DNA from: Sphingomonas pituitosa NBRC 102491
Lineage (GTDB): Bacteria > Pseudomonadota > Alphaproteobacteria > Sphingomonadales > Sphingomonadaceae
Direction of reading: 5' to 3'
Length of the DNA stretch: 36,586 bases
NCBI RefSeq assembly: GCF_001598435.1
Contig: NZ_BCYY01000034.1
Location: forward strand, 1-36,586
The notes beneath the pieces were generated by a model. It saw nothing but the letters and a program-made list of their open reading frames with translations. It did not search any database and was not told the DNA's origin. A program made the translations under genes and the position numbers. Below, piece after piece: positions 24,783 through 33,347 of the stretch (the stretch's first letter is position 1; each line of letters starts with the position of its first letter).

Positions 24783-24873
24783 ACAGCGCCGTCGGGCGCG
24801 GGTGGGGACAAGACGGGACAAACCGTCGCCCCGCCCGCCCTCTCCCTGGCGGAGAGGATGCGAGGAGAGGATG

Positions 24874-26058
24874 ATGACCGTGCAGCTTGAGCAGTTCCGT
24901 GAGCAGACCCGCGCCTGGCTGGAGGCAAACTGCCCGCCTTCGATGCGCGAACCGATCCGGTCCGAGAAGGACATCGTCTGGGGCGGGCGCAATCCCGACT
25001 GGGCGCATCCCGACCAGAAGCTCTGGATGGACCGGATGGCGGAACGCGGCTGGACGGTACCCGACTGGCCCACGCAATATGGCGGCGGCGGCCTCTCCCC
25101 GGCAGAGACCAAGATCCTCCGCGAGGAACTGAAGCGGATGGGCGCGCGCACGCCGCTCAACAGCTTCGGCATTTCGATGCTCGGGCCGGCGCTGCTCAAA
25201 TACGGCACCGAAGAACAGAAGCTCGAGCATCTGCCCAGGATCGCGCGCGGCGAGATCCGCTGGTGCCAGGGCTATTCGGAACCCAATGCCGGCTCGGACC
25301 TCGCCGGGCTGCAGGCCTGGGCCGAGGACGCGGGCGACCATTATGTGGTGAACGGCCAAAAAGTGTGGACCAGCTATGCCGACAAGGCCGACTGGATCTT
25401 CTGCCTCGTCCGCACCTCCAAGGAGTCCAAGCAGGGCGGGATCAGCTTCGTGCTGTTCGACATGGCCTCGCCCGGCGTCTCGACCAAGCCGATCCTGCTG
25501 ATCTCGGGCTATTCGCCGTTCTGCGAAACGTTCTTCGACAATGTGCGCGTGCCGAAATCGCAGCGCGTGCACGACGAGAACAAGGGCTGGGACGTCGCCA
25601 AATATCTGCTCGGCCATGAGCGCGAGATGATCTCCGGCATGGGCCTCGACCGCGCCGGCGGCAATCCGCTGATCGAAGGCGCGATCGCGACGATCGGGCT
25701 CGATGCGCAGGGGAAGCTCGCCGATCCGCTGCTCCGCGGCCAGATCGCGCTGTTCGAGGTGCGGATGCGCGCCTTCTCGGCGATGTCCGAGCGGTTCCTC
25801 GACGAACTCAAGGCGGGTCGCGCCCACCCCGCCCAGCCGAGCATGATGAAATATGTCGGCACCGAACTGAACAAGCAGCGCCACGAGCTGATCATGGCGG
25901 CCGGCGGATCGGACGCGCTCGAATGGGAGAGCGAGGCCTCGACCAAGGGCGCCAGGCCCCGCGCCTGGCTGCGCACCAAGGCCAATTCGATCGAGGGCGG
26001 GACGAGCGAGATCCAGCTCAACATCGTCGCCAAGCGCATCCTCGAACTGCCGGGCTGA
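24874..26058 (+). CDS. Acyl-CoA dehydrogenase, subunit 1 of an adjacent pair
   Basis: An FAD enzyme that would form the trans-2 double bond of an acyl-CoA. The 394-aa protein has the N-terminal helical domain with PDWPTQYGGGGLSPAE, the middle strand domain with WCQGYSEPNAGSDLAGLQ, and VVNGQKVWTSYADKADW. The C-terminal FAD-binding segment is SIEGGTSEIQLNIVAKRIL. I see no clear catalytic Glu in the usual position before it (the sequence reads GGSDALEWES). The ATG at 24874 has AGGAG six bases upstream; the ATG at 24871 is equally in frame. The next gene encodes a second dehydrogenase with the opposite motif pattern, so the two may form one heteromeric enzyme. Confidence 0.88.
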   Translation: MTVQLEQFREQTRAWLEANCPPSMREPIRSEKDIVWGGRNPDWAHPDQKLWMDRMAERGWTVPDWPTQYGGGGLSPAETKILREELKRMGARTPLNSFGISMLGPALLKYGTEEQKLEHLPRIARGEIRWCQGYSEPNAGSDLAGLQAWAEDAGDHYVVNGQKVWTSYADKADWIFCLVRTSKESKQGGISFVLFDMASPGVSTKPILLISGYSPFCETFFDNVRVPKSQRVHDENKGWDVAKYLLGHEREMISGMGLDRAGGNPLIEGAIATIGLDAQGKLADPLLRGQIALFEVRMRAFSAMSERFLDELKAGRAHPAQPSMMKYVGTELNKQRHELIMAAGGSDALEWESEASTKGARPRAWLRTKANSIEGGTSEIQLNIVAKRILELPG

Positions 26059-26130
26059 GGCAGCGGGCGCCCCGGCGGAGACCGGGGCAGCGAACCGCGC
26101 GCTCGTGACATCAATCATCGGGACCCAGCC

Positions 26131-27255
26131 ATGCCGCTCTACCTCAACGACGAACAGACGATGCTCCGCGACACCGCGCGCGACTTCGTCGCCGAACACG
26201 CCCCCGTCCGCCACCTGCGCGCCCTTCGCGACGCCAAGGACCCCACCGGCTTCAGCCGCGACCTGTGGAAGCAGTTCGCCGAGATGGGCCTTACCGGCAT
26301 CCTGATCCCTGAAGCATCGGGCGGCCTGGGCCTCGGCCATGTCGAGGCGGGCGTGGTGCTGGAGGAGATCGGGCGGAACCTCACCCCCTCTCCCTTCCTC
26401 TCCACCGCCGTCGCCGCGGTCGAGGCGCTGAAGGGCACCGGCCATGCCGAGCGCTGGTTCCCCGGCATCGCGGCCGGCGAGGCGGTGATCGCCATCGCGC
26501 ATGACGAGAAGCCCAAGTTCGGCCGCGCCGTGGCCCTCAAGGCCGAGCGCGCAGGCAACGGCTTCCGCCTGACCGGCGCCAAGCGTTTCGCCCACCAGGC
26601 CCATGCCGCCGACCTGATCCTCGTCACCGCCCGCACCGCCGGCAGCGATACCGATACGGCCGGCATCACCCTGTTCGCGATCGACCCCAAGGCCGCCGGG
26701 CTCGACCTCCGCCCCGAGCGCCTCGCCGACTCCAGCCTTGCCGCGCACGCGACCTTCGACGGTGTCGAGGTCACCGCCGATGCGGTGGTGGGCGAGATCG
26801 ATGCGGGCGCCGATCCGCTCGGCCGGCTCCTGCGCGCGGCGGGTGCCGGGGCTTCCGCCGAACTGCTCGGCGTCGGTGCGGGGGCGAGCGACATGACGCT
26901 CGGCTATCTCAAGGAACGCAAGCAGTTCGGGACGCTGATCGGCAGCTTCCAGGCGCTCCAGCACCGCGCCGCGCACCTCTACAGCGAGCTGGAAGTCGCC
27001 CGCGCCGCCACGCTCAAGGCGCAGCAGCTGCTCGATGCCGGCGAACCGGCCGACGAGGCCGTCGCGATCGCCAAGGCGATGACCGGGCTTGCCACCACGC
27101 TTGCCGTGCAGGAGGGTATCCAGATGCACGGCGGCATCGGCATGACCGACGAGTACGACATCGGCTTCTACATGAAGCGCGCCCGCGTGCTGGCCGAGAT
27201 GTTCGGCGATTCCAACTATCACGCCAACGCGCTGGCGGAGGCGGCCGGCTACTGA
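26131..27255 (+). CDS. Acyl-CoA dehydrogenase, subunit 2 of an adjacent pair
   Basis: A 374-aa acyl-CoA dehydrogenase fold. It has an N-terminal helical domain (MPLYLNDEQTMLRDTARDF, IPEASGGLGLGHVE), a middle domain that lacks the usual EP-AGSD motif (it reads IAHDEKPKFGRAV), and a C-terminal domain with RKQFGTLIGSFQALQHRAA. QMHGGIGMTDEYDIGFYMKR carries a Glu at the normal catalytic position. The final FAD-binding GTSEIQ motif is absent (it ends FGDSNYHANALAEAAGY). This pattern complements the upstream gene 72 bp away. Its stop overlaps the tesB-like start as TGATG. Confidence 0.88.
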   Translation: MPLYLNDEQTMLRDTARDFVAEHAPVRHLRALRDAKDPTGFSRDLWKQFAEMGLTGILIPEASGGLGLGHVEAGVVLEEIGRNLTPSPFLSTAVAAVEALKGTGHAERWFPGIAAGEAVIAIAHDEKPKFGRAVALKAERAGNGFRLTGAKRFAHQAHAADLILVTARTAGSDTDTAGITLFAIDPKAAGLDLRPERLADSSLAAHATFDGVEVTADAVVGEIDAGADPLGRLLRAAGAGASAELLGVGAGASDMTLGYLKERKQFGTLIGSFQALQHRAAHLYSELEVARAATLKAQQLLDAGEPADEAVAIAKAMTGLATTLAVQEGIQMHGGIGMTDEYDIGFYMKRARVLAEMFGDSNYHANALAEAAGY

Positions 27256-28130
27256 TGGAGGAACCCAGGTCCCCCGAAGCGCTGGTCGCCGGCCTCACCA
27301 CGCTGCTGGATGTCGAGACGCTCGACACCGATCTCTATCGCGGCGCCCGCCAGCCCGGCGGGGTCGGCCGGGTGTTCGGCGGGCAGGTGATCGCGCAGGC
27401 GCTGCAGGCGGCGCAGCGCTCGGTGGAGGACGGCAAGGTCGCCCACTCGCTCCACGCCTATTTCATGCGGCCGGGCGACGAGAACCACCCGATCCTCTAC
27501 CGGGTGGTGCGCGACTTCGAGGGGCGCAGCTTCGCCAATCGCCGCGTGATCGCGATGCAGAAGGGCAAGCCGATCCTCAACATGGCGGCCTCCTTCCAGC
27601 TGCCCGCCGAAGGCCTGCACCACCAGGACGCGATGCCCGACGTGCCGCCGCCCGAGGATCTGCGTTCCGAGGCCGAGCTGCGCGACGAAATCCGCGATCA
27701 GATCCCGGAGAAGTTCAAGCGCTTCTTCCTCCGCGCCCGCCCGATCGAGATTCGTCCCGTCAACCCGCGCAACTGGTTCCAGCCCGAACCGCGCGAACCC
27801 CGGCAATATAGCTGGTTCCGCGTCGTCGCCCCCCTGCCCGACGATCCCGCGCTGCACCGCGCGATGCTCGCCTATGCCAGCGACATGACCTTGCTCGGCA
27901 CCTGCATGCTGCCGCACGGCGTCAGCTGGATGAGCGGTCAGGTGCAGACCGCCAGTCTCGACCACGCGTTGTGGATGCACGAGCCGTTCCGCTTCGACGA
28001 ATGGCTGCTCTACGCCACCGACAGCCCCTGGGCCGGACAAAGCCGCGGCTTCAACCGGGGCAGCATCTATGCGCGTGACGGGCGGCTGGTGGCGAGCGTG
28101 GCGCAGGAGGGGTTGATCCGGGTCGTCTGA
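27255..28130 (+). CDS. tesB: Acyl-CoA thioesterase II (TesB family)
   Basis: The enzyme hydrolyses acyl-CoA to free acid and CoA. The 291-aa double hot-dog protein has the N-terminal FGGQVIAQALQAAQ and AHSLHAYFMRPGD, and the second hot-dog with LAYASDMTLLGT (catalytic Asp region) and SLDHALWMHEPFRFDEWLLY. The C-terminus has GSIYARDGRLVASVAQEGLIR with the conserved Gln. The ATG overlaps the stop of the second acyl-CoA dehydrogenase by one base, showing translational coupling. It ends the acyl-CoA operon. The next 99 bp are AT-rich and contain the promoter of the following gene. Confidence 0.94.
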   Translation: MEEPRSPEALVAGLTTLLDVETLDTDLYRGARQPGGVGRVFGGQVIAQALQAAQRSVEDGKVAHSLHAYFMRPGDENHPILYRVVRDFEGRSFANRRVIAMQKGKPILNMAASFQLPAEGLHHQDAMPDVPPPEDLRSEAELRDEIRDQIPEKFKRFFLRARPIEIRPVNPRNWFQPEPREPRQYSWFRVVAPLPDDPALHRAMLAYASDMTLLGTCMLPHGVSWMSGQVQTASLDHALWMHEPFRFDEWLLYATDSPWAGQSRGFNRGSIYARDGRLVASVAQEGLIRVV

Positions 28131-28171
28131 GCCAGCCGATTTTCAGCTCGTCGCAACCGTAATTATTACGC

Positions 28172-28200
28172 TTGATATTCCACGATATGTGAAGATAAAA
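28172..28200 (+). promoter_or_regulatory. Sigma-70 promoter of the CAP-domain gene
   Basis: TTGATA (28172-28177), a 17-bp spacer and ATAAAA (28195-28200), or a 16-bp spacer to GATAAA, lie in a conspicuously AT-rich pocket. Transcription would begin near 28207, about 20 bases before the ATG at 28230. Confidence 0.55.
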
Positions 28201-28229
28201 TCTCGGCGGGAGGCTTGGGATTTTATCCA

Positions 28230-28880
28230 ATGTATCATCGCGTACTCGCGATGTGCGCGCCTCTCCTGTGGCTTTTCGCCACGAGTGCGCTGCACGCGCA
28301 AACTCTGGAGGACTCGGTCCTCGCGCAGATCAACGATGCCCGGGTGAATCCACGCGGCTATGCCGAGAAGCTGCGCCAGTATCGCAGCTATTTCGACGGC
28401 GAGATCGTCTACATGCCGGGTGACTATAACGGCGTGCTGACGAAGGAAGGCACGGCCGTGGTCGACGAGACGATCGCCTTCCTCGAACGGCAGGAGCCGC
28501 TGCTGCCCCTGACCCAGGCCGACATCCTCGCGCTCGCGGCGACCGATTTCTCGCGCGAGCAGGGCGCGATCGGCGCGCGCGGGCACAAGGGCGCCGACGG
28601 CAGCGATCCGGGGGTGCGGGTGAAGCGGCGCGGGGGCGATATCTTCGTCGGCGAGGCGATCGCCTATGGCTTCGACGATGCCGAGCAGATCGTCCGGCAG
28701 ATGATCGTCGACGATGGCGTCCCCGATCGCGGCCACCGCAGGCTGTTGTACGATGCCAAGCTCAAATTCGCCGGCATCGGCTGCGGACCGCACAGCAGGA
28801 TGGACCATATCTGCGTCGTCGACCTCAGCGCGACGAAGGATGGTCGGCCGGTGCGGGTCCGCTACGCGCAGCAGCGCTGA
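28230..28880 (+). CDS. Exported CAP/SCP-domain protein
   Basis: A 216-aa protein with a signal peptide (about residues 1-24, LAMCAPLLWLFATSALHA) and one CAP domain. Family landmarks are SVLAQINDARVNPRGYAEKL, LTQADILALAATDFSREQG, GHKGADGSDPGVR (the His of the CAP cavity), VGEAIAYGFDDAEQIVRQMIVDDG and DRGHRRLLYD. Bacterial CAP proteins are usually secreted or periplasmic and their function is mostly unknown. The ATG at 28230 gives a clean signal peptide; the frame opens with a TTG at 28215. It is convergent with mutL, 7 bp apart. Confidence 0.85.
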   Translation: MYHRVLAMCAPLLWLFATSALHAQTLEDSVLAQINDARVNPRGYAEKLRQYRSYFDGEIVYMPGDYNGVLTKEGTAVVDETIAFLERQEPLLPLTQADILALAATDFSREQGAIGARGHKGADGSDPGVRVKRRGGDIFVGEAIAYGFDDAEQIVRQMIVDDGVPDRGHRRLLYDAKLKFAGIGCGPHSRMDHICVVDLSATKDGRPVRVRYAQQR

Positions 28881-28887
28881 ACGGCCG

Positions 28888-30726
28888 TCACTTCCGGCCG
28901 AACAGCTTCTCGATGTCCCCATGCGCCAGCTTCACCCAGGTGGGGCGGCCGTGGTTGCATTGGCCGGAATGGGGGGTGACCTCCATCTCGCGGAGCAGCG
29001 CGTTCATCTCGGCGACCGAAAGGATGCGGCCGGCGCGCACCGAGCCGTGGCACGCCATCGTCGCGGCGACATGGTCGAGCCGCTCCTTGAGGCTCAGCGC
29101 CTCGTCGAAGCTGGCAAGCTCGTCGGCGAGATCGGTGACGAGGCCGTGGACGTCGCCGGTGCCGAGCGCGGCCGGCACCGCCCGCACCAGCATCGCGCGC
29201 GGGCCGAAGCGTTCCAGCTCGAGCCCGAAGGCGCGGAGTTCCTCGATCCGGGCTTCGAGCCGGTCGCAGCCGGGCTCGTCGAGTTCGACGACTTCGGCGA
29301 GGAGCAGCGCTTGGCTCGGCACGGTGCCGCCCGCCATGGCGCGGCGCATACGCTCCAGCACCAGCCGCTCGTGCGCGGCGTGCTGGTCGACCAGGACGAG
29401 CCCGTCCTGCGCCTCGGCGACGATATAGGTCTTGGCGACCTGCCCGCGCGCGACGCCGAGCGGGAAATCTGTAGCGAGCGGCGCCTCGTGGCGCGCGGGT
29501 TCGGCGCGGGCCTGCGGGGGGGAGGCGAAGAAGGTGCCGGAATCGCGGACGGCGCCGGAATAATGCCGCAGCCCCTCCCCCTCAGGAGAGAAGTTGGGGT
29601 GGGGCCGCGTCTCACCGAGACCAGGCTGCGTTCTGGAATCCCTCCACCCCAACCCCTCCTCCAAGGAGGAGGGGGTTGAAGCGGGAACGCCCCCCTGCTG
29701 CCACAGCCCCAGCGCCGCCTCGCTCGGCCGCTGTACGCTGCGGTGGCCGGCTGCATCGAGCGCCCGGCGCAGCCCGCTGACGATCAGCCCGCGCGCCAGC
29801 GCGGGGTCGCGGAAGCGGACTTCGGTCTTGGCCGGGTGTACGTTCACGTCCACCACCTCGGGCGGCACGTCGAGGAACAAGGCCACCACCGGATGCCGAT
29901 CGCGCGCCAGCATCTCGGCATAGGCGCCGCGCACCGCGCCGACGAGCAGCCGGTCCTTCACCGGCCGGCCATTGACGAACAGATATTGGTGATCGGCCAC
30001 GCCGCGGTTGAAGGTGGGGATGCTGGCGACCCCGCCGAGCACCAGCCCCTCGCGCTCGAAATCGATCGCGACGCTGTTCTCCTGCAGCGCCCGGTCGGTG
30101 AGCGCCGCCACCCGCGCCGGGCGGCTCTCGCCGCCCTGCACGCTCAGCACGCGGCGCCCGTCATGCTCCACCGAGAAGGCGATGTCGGGCCGCGCCATCG
30201 CCAGCCGCTTCATCCCGTCGAGGCAGGCGGCATATTCGGCGCGGGTCGAGCGCAGGAACTTGCGCCGCGCCGGCACGCGGCCGAACAGCGCCTCCACGCG
30301 CACCCGCGTGCCCGGCGGCAGCGCGGCGGGGCCTTCCGCGACGCGGGCCCCGTTATCAACCGTCAGCGACCAGCCTTCCGCCCCCCGCACCCGGCTCTCC
30401 AGCGTCAGCTGCGCGACGCTCGCGATCGAGGGCAGCGCCTCGCCGCGAAATCCGAGCGTTGCGACGTGCTCGATATCGTCGGTCGGCAGCTTGGAGGTGG
30501 CGTGGCGCTCCAGCGCGAGGGCCATTTCTGGCGGCGCCATGCCGCAGCCATCGTCGATCACTTCGATCAATTCGATGCCCCCGCCGGCCAGCTTCACGGC
30601 GATCCGTGTCGCGCCTGCGTCGATCGCGTTTTCAACCAGTTCCTTCAACGCGCTGGCGGGGCGTTCCACCACCTCGCCGGCGGCAATGCGATTGACAAGG
30701 TGTTCGGGCAGGCGGCGTATTGACAT
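28888..30726 (-). CDS. mutL: DNA mismatch repair protein MutL with endonuclease motif
   Basis: MutL couples MutS mismatch recognition to strand incision. The 612-aa protein begins with a GHKL ATPase domain (KELVENAIDAGAT with E29 and N33, DDGCGM, TLGFRGEALPSIAS) and the transducer domain with NGRPVKDR and VDVNVHPAKTEVRF. After a linker, the C-terminal domain carries DQHAAHERLVLE at 447-458, the DQHA(x)2E(x)4E metal-dependent endonuclease motif, and CNHGRPTW near the end. Residues of about 350-386 in the linker are encoded by an in-frame palindromic repeat (29571-29678). The ATG at 30726 is divergent from mreB. Confidence 0.95.
   Translation of the reverse strand: MSIRRLPEHLVNRIAAGEVVERPASALKELVENAIDAGATRIAVKLAGGGIELIEVIDDGCGMAPPEMALALERHATSKLPTDDIEHVATLGFRGEALPSIASVAQLTLESRVRGAEGWSLTVDNGARVAEGPAALPPGTRVRVEALFGRVPARRKFLRSTRAEYAACLDGMKRLAMARPDIAFSVEHDGRRVLSVQGGESRPARVAALTDRALQENSVAIDFEREGLVLGGVASIPTFNRGVADHQYLFVNGRPVKDRLLVGAVRGAYAEMLARDRHPVVALFLDVPPEVVDVNVHPAKTEVRFRDPALARGLIVSGLRRALDAAGHRSVQRPSEAALGLWQQGGVPASTPSSLEEGLGWRDSRTQPGLGETRPHPNFSPEGEGLRHYSGAVRDSGTFFASPPQARAEPARHEAPLATDFPLGVARGQVAKTYIVAEAQDGLVLVDQHAAHERLVLERMRRAMAGGTVPSQALLLAEVVELDEPGCDRLEARIEELRAFGLELERFGPRAMLVRAVPAALGTGDVHGLVTDLADELASFDEALSLKERLDHVAATMACHGSVRAGRILSVAEMNALLREMEVTPHSGQCNHGRPTWVKLAHGDIEKLFGRK
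29571..29678. repeat. In-frame palindromic repeat inside mutL
   Basis: Arms 29571-29605 and 29640-29678 are imperfect inverted copies (CCCCTCC, then AGTTGGGGTGG on the left; CCACCCCAAC and GGAGGAGGGGG on the right), with a small TCTCACCGAGA centre. It resembles intergenic hairpin repeats but is translated without a stop as HPNFSPEGEGL and PSSLEEGLGW-type peptides in the MutL linker. Confidence 0.7.
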
Positions 30727-30878
30727 GGCCTTCGCTGTAGCCCAAGCGACGGCCTCCCGCGACCCGCATCCGCATCACACCAGGCCGGATTTTCCTCCGT
30801 CCCGGAAAGGGTACGGGCGAAACACAATGTGCGAGCAGCCGGACGGGGGGCGCCCGACCCGGCAGGACGGATCAATCA

Positions 30879-31919
30879 ATGGCTTTCTCCCGCATTTTCA
30901 AATTCATGTCCCACGACATGGCGATCGATCTGGGTACTGCGAATACCGTCGTTTATCTGCGCGGTCGCGGTATCGTGCTGAACGAGCCTTCGGTCGTGGC
31001 GGTCGAGACGCTGAACGGCGTGAAGAAGGTCAAGGCGGTCGGTGACGACGCCAAGCTGATGATGGGCAAGACCCCCGGCTCGATCGAGGCGATTCGCCCG
31101 CTGCGTGACGGCGTGATCGCGGACATCGACGTCGCCGAAGAGATGATCAAGCACTTCATCCGCAAGGTGCACGGGCAGCGCCGCTTCATGCGCTGGCCGG
31201 AGATCGTGATCTGCGTGCCGTCGGGCTCCACCTCGGTCGAGCGCCGCGCGATCCGCGACGCCGCCTCGAACGCCGGCGCCAGCCAGGTGTGGCTGATCGA
31301 GGAGCCGATGGCTGCCGCGATCGGCGCCGACATGCCGGTGACCGAGCCGATCGGCTCGATGGTCGTCGACATCGGCGGCGGCACCACCGAGGTCGCGGTG
31401 CTCAGCCTGCGCGGCCTCGCTTATTCCACCAGCGTGCGCGTCGGCGGCGACAAGATGGACGAGGCGATCGTCTCCTATGTCCGCCGCAACCACAACCTGC
31501 TGATCGGCGAGGCCACCGCCGAGCGGATCAAGCAGGAAGTCGGCGTCGCCAAGCCGCCGGTCGACGGCATCGGCAAGACGATCCACATCAAGGGTCGCGA
31601 CCTGGTGAACGGCGTGCCGAAGGAAATCCAGATCAACCAGGGCCAGATCGCCGAGGCGCTGTCCGAGCCGGTCAACACGATCGTCGAGGGTGTGCGCATC
31701 GCGCTGGAGAACACCGCGCCGGAGCTGGCGGCGGACATCGTCGACCAGGGCATCGTCCTCACCGGCGGCGGCGCGCTGCTGCACGGGCTAGACGAAGTGC
31801 TGCGCGACGAGACCGGCCTGCCGGTCACCGTTGCAGAGGATCCGCTGACCTGCGTGGCGCTGGGCACCGGCCGCGCGCTCGAGGATCCGATGTTCCGCGG
31901 CGTTCTCCTCCAGGTCTGA
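30879..31919 (+). CDS. mreB: Rod-shape determining actin-like protein MreB
   Basis: MreB polymerises under the inner membrane and directs lateral peptidoglycan synthesis. The 346-aa product has an N-terminal membrane-proximal helix (MAFSRIFKFMS), phosphate-1 loop MAIDLGTANTVVYL, IEEPMAAAIGA, the phosphate-2 loop VVDIGGGTTEVAVLSL, and the adenosine motif IVLTGGGALLHGLDE. The length is typical. The ATG at 30879 has AGGA about 11 bases upstream. The gene is divergent from mutL across a 152-bp gap and heads the mre-mrdA-rodA series. Confidence 0.97.
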   Translation: MAFSRIFKFMSHDMAIDLGTANTVVYLRGRGIVLNEPSVVAVETLNGVKKVKAVGDDAKLMMGKTPGSIEAIRPLRDGVIADIDVAEEMIKHFIRKVHGQRRFMRWPEIVICVPSGSTSVERRAIRDAASNAGASQVWLIEEPMAAAIGADMPVTEPIGSMVVDIGGGTTEVAVLSLRGLAYSTSVRVGGDKMDEAIVSYVRRNHNLLIGEATAERIKQEVGVAKPPVDGIGKTIHIKGRDLVNGVPKEIQINQGQIAEALSEPVNTIVEGVRIALENTAPELAADIVDQGIVLTGGGALLHGLDEVLRDETGLPVTVAEDPLTCVALGTGRALEDPMFRGVLLQV

Positions 31920-31935
31920 CGAAAGGCCTACGGCG

Positions 31936-32835
31936 ATGGCGCCGCCACGGAATCGGCGCCCGGGGTTCTCGCGACGGGCGCAATATGGGCTGTTCTTCGG
32001 CTATGTGGCGGCGATCGGCCTGTTGCTGATCGGCGGCGGGCTGGTGCTGGTCTCGCGCTACAATCCGCATCTGTTCGCCGCGCTGCGCAGCACCGTCGCC
32101 GAGGTGACCACCCCGGTCTCCTCGGGCCTCGACAGCGTGCGGCGCGGCATCGGCAGCGTGCCGGAGGCGATCGGCAGCTATTTCGGCGTCCGCGGCGAGA
32201 ATGCTCGCCTCAAGCGCCAGATCGAGGCCGAACATGCCGCTCTCCAGCGCGCGCTGGGCCTCGAACGCGAGAACCAGCGACTGCGCCTGTTGCTCAAGGC
32301 CCGCGATGCCACGCCGGAGACGATCGTCGTCGCCCGGCTGGTCAACTCCTCCGCCTCCAGCACCCGCCGCTATGCGACGCTCAACGCGGGCAGCTGGCAA
32401 CGCGTGGCGCAAGGGCAGCCGGTGCGCGACGGCGCGGGCCTGGTCGGCCAGGTGGTCGAGGCCGGCCCCAACGCCTCGCGCGTGTTGCTGATCACCGATC
32501 CCGACAGCACCATCCCCATCCGACGCGCCAGCGACGGCCTCCCCGCGATCGTCACCGGCCGGGGTGACGGCACGCTCGACGTGCGCGCCGCCAATGCCGC
32601 CGCCAACCCGTTCCGCCCCGGCGACCTGCTGGTGACGTCGGGCACCGGCGGCGTGTTCCCGCCCAACATCCCGCTCGGCCGCATCACCCAGACCGGCCGC
32701 GATTCGGCGACGGCCGCGCCCGCCAGCAACCCCGACATGGCCGATTTCGTGATGGTGCTGCGCGTGTTCCTGCCCGAGCCGGCCCCGCCGCCCCAGCCCT
32801 TCCCCACCGCCACGCCCAAGCCCAAGGGCAAGTGA
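31936..32835 (+). CDS. mreC: Rod-shape determining protein MreC
   Basis: MreC is a bitopic inner-membrane protein that links MreB to the periplasmic PBP2/RodA machinery. The 299-aa product has one N-terminal membrane helix (about residues 17-40, LFFGYVAAIGLLLIGGGLVLV), a coiled coil at about 88-115 (NARLKRQIEAEHAALQRAL) and two beta-barrel subdomains (VRDGAGLVGQVVEAGPNASRV, DLLVTSGTGGVFPPNIPLG). A short Pro-rich tail ends it. It starts 16 bp after mreB and its stop overlaps mreD as TGATG. Confidence 0.95.
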   Translation: MAPPRNRRPGFSRRAQYGLFFGYVAAIGLLLIGGGLVLVSRYNPHLFAALRSTVAEVTTPVSSGLDSVRRGIGSVPEAIGSYFGVRGENARLKRQIEAEHAALQRALGLERENQRLRLLLKARDATPETIVVARLVNSSASSTRRYATLNAGSWQRVAQGQPVRDGAGLVGQVVEAGPNASRVLLITDPDSTIPIRRASDGLPAIVTGRGDGTLDVRAANAAANPFRPGDLLVTSGTGGVFPPNIPLGRITQTGRDSATAAPASNPDMADFVMVLRVFLPEPAPPPQPFPTATPKPKGK

Positions 32836-33344
32836 TGGCACTGGACCTGCAGCCGCTGGGTGTGCCGTCGCCGCGCCCCCGCGCGCGCTGGCTGGCACCG
32901 CTGTCGATCGCGCTCGGCTCGCTGGTAACGATCCTGCCGGTGGTCGCCACCGTCCCCTTCCTGCCGCCGTTCGGGCTGCTGATGCTGCTCGGCTGGCGGC
33001 TGCTGCGCCCGGATGCGCTGCGCGTGTGGGTCGCGGCACCGCTTGGCCTGTTCGACGATCTGGTGAGCGGCCAGCCCTTCGGCTCGGCGATGTTCCTGTG
33101 GATGGCATGCATGTTGATCATCGACGTGCTAGAAACGCGCATCGTGTGGCGGAATTTCTGGCAGGACTGGCTCATCGCCGCAGGCGCGACCGGCTTCGTG
33201 CTGATTGCCGGGCGTTTGCTCGCCGCGCCGATCTCCGCCAAGGTCGATGCCGCACTGCTGCTCCAGACGGGCGCGGCGGCGATGCTGTTCCCGCTCGCGT
33301 CGCGGCTCTGCGCCTGGCTCGACCGCGACGTGGTGAAGGCCTGA
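32835..33344 (+). CDS. mreD: Rod-shape determining protein MreD
   Basis: A 169-aa inner-membrane protein with about five helices (LSIALGSLVTILPVVATV, FGLLMLLGWRLL, AMFLWMACMLIIDVL, WLIAAGATGFVLIAG, AAAMLFPLASRL). It has the MreD-typical GLFDDLVSGQPFG loop. The ATG at 32835 overlaps the mreC stop by one base; a GTG three bases upstream is the only alternative. It ends 3 bp before mrdA. Confidence 0.9.
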   Translation: MALDLQPLGVPSPRPRARWLAPLSIALGSLVTILPVVATVPFLPPFGLLMLLGWRLLRPDALRVWVAAPLGLFDDLVSGQPFGSAMFLWMACMLIIDVLETRIVWRNFWQDWLIAAGATGFVLIAGRLLAAPISAKVDAALLLQTGAAAMLFPLASRLCAWLDRDVVKA

Positions 33345-33347
33345 ACC

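Noticed and set aside
22704..27222. Long minus-strand frames opposite the FadJ-type and acyl-CoA dehydrogenase genes
   Set aside because: Arg/Gly/His-rich shadow translations with no recognisable motif; the plus strand carries complete, well-conserved enzymes.
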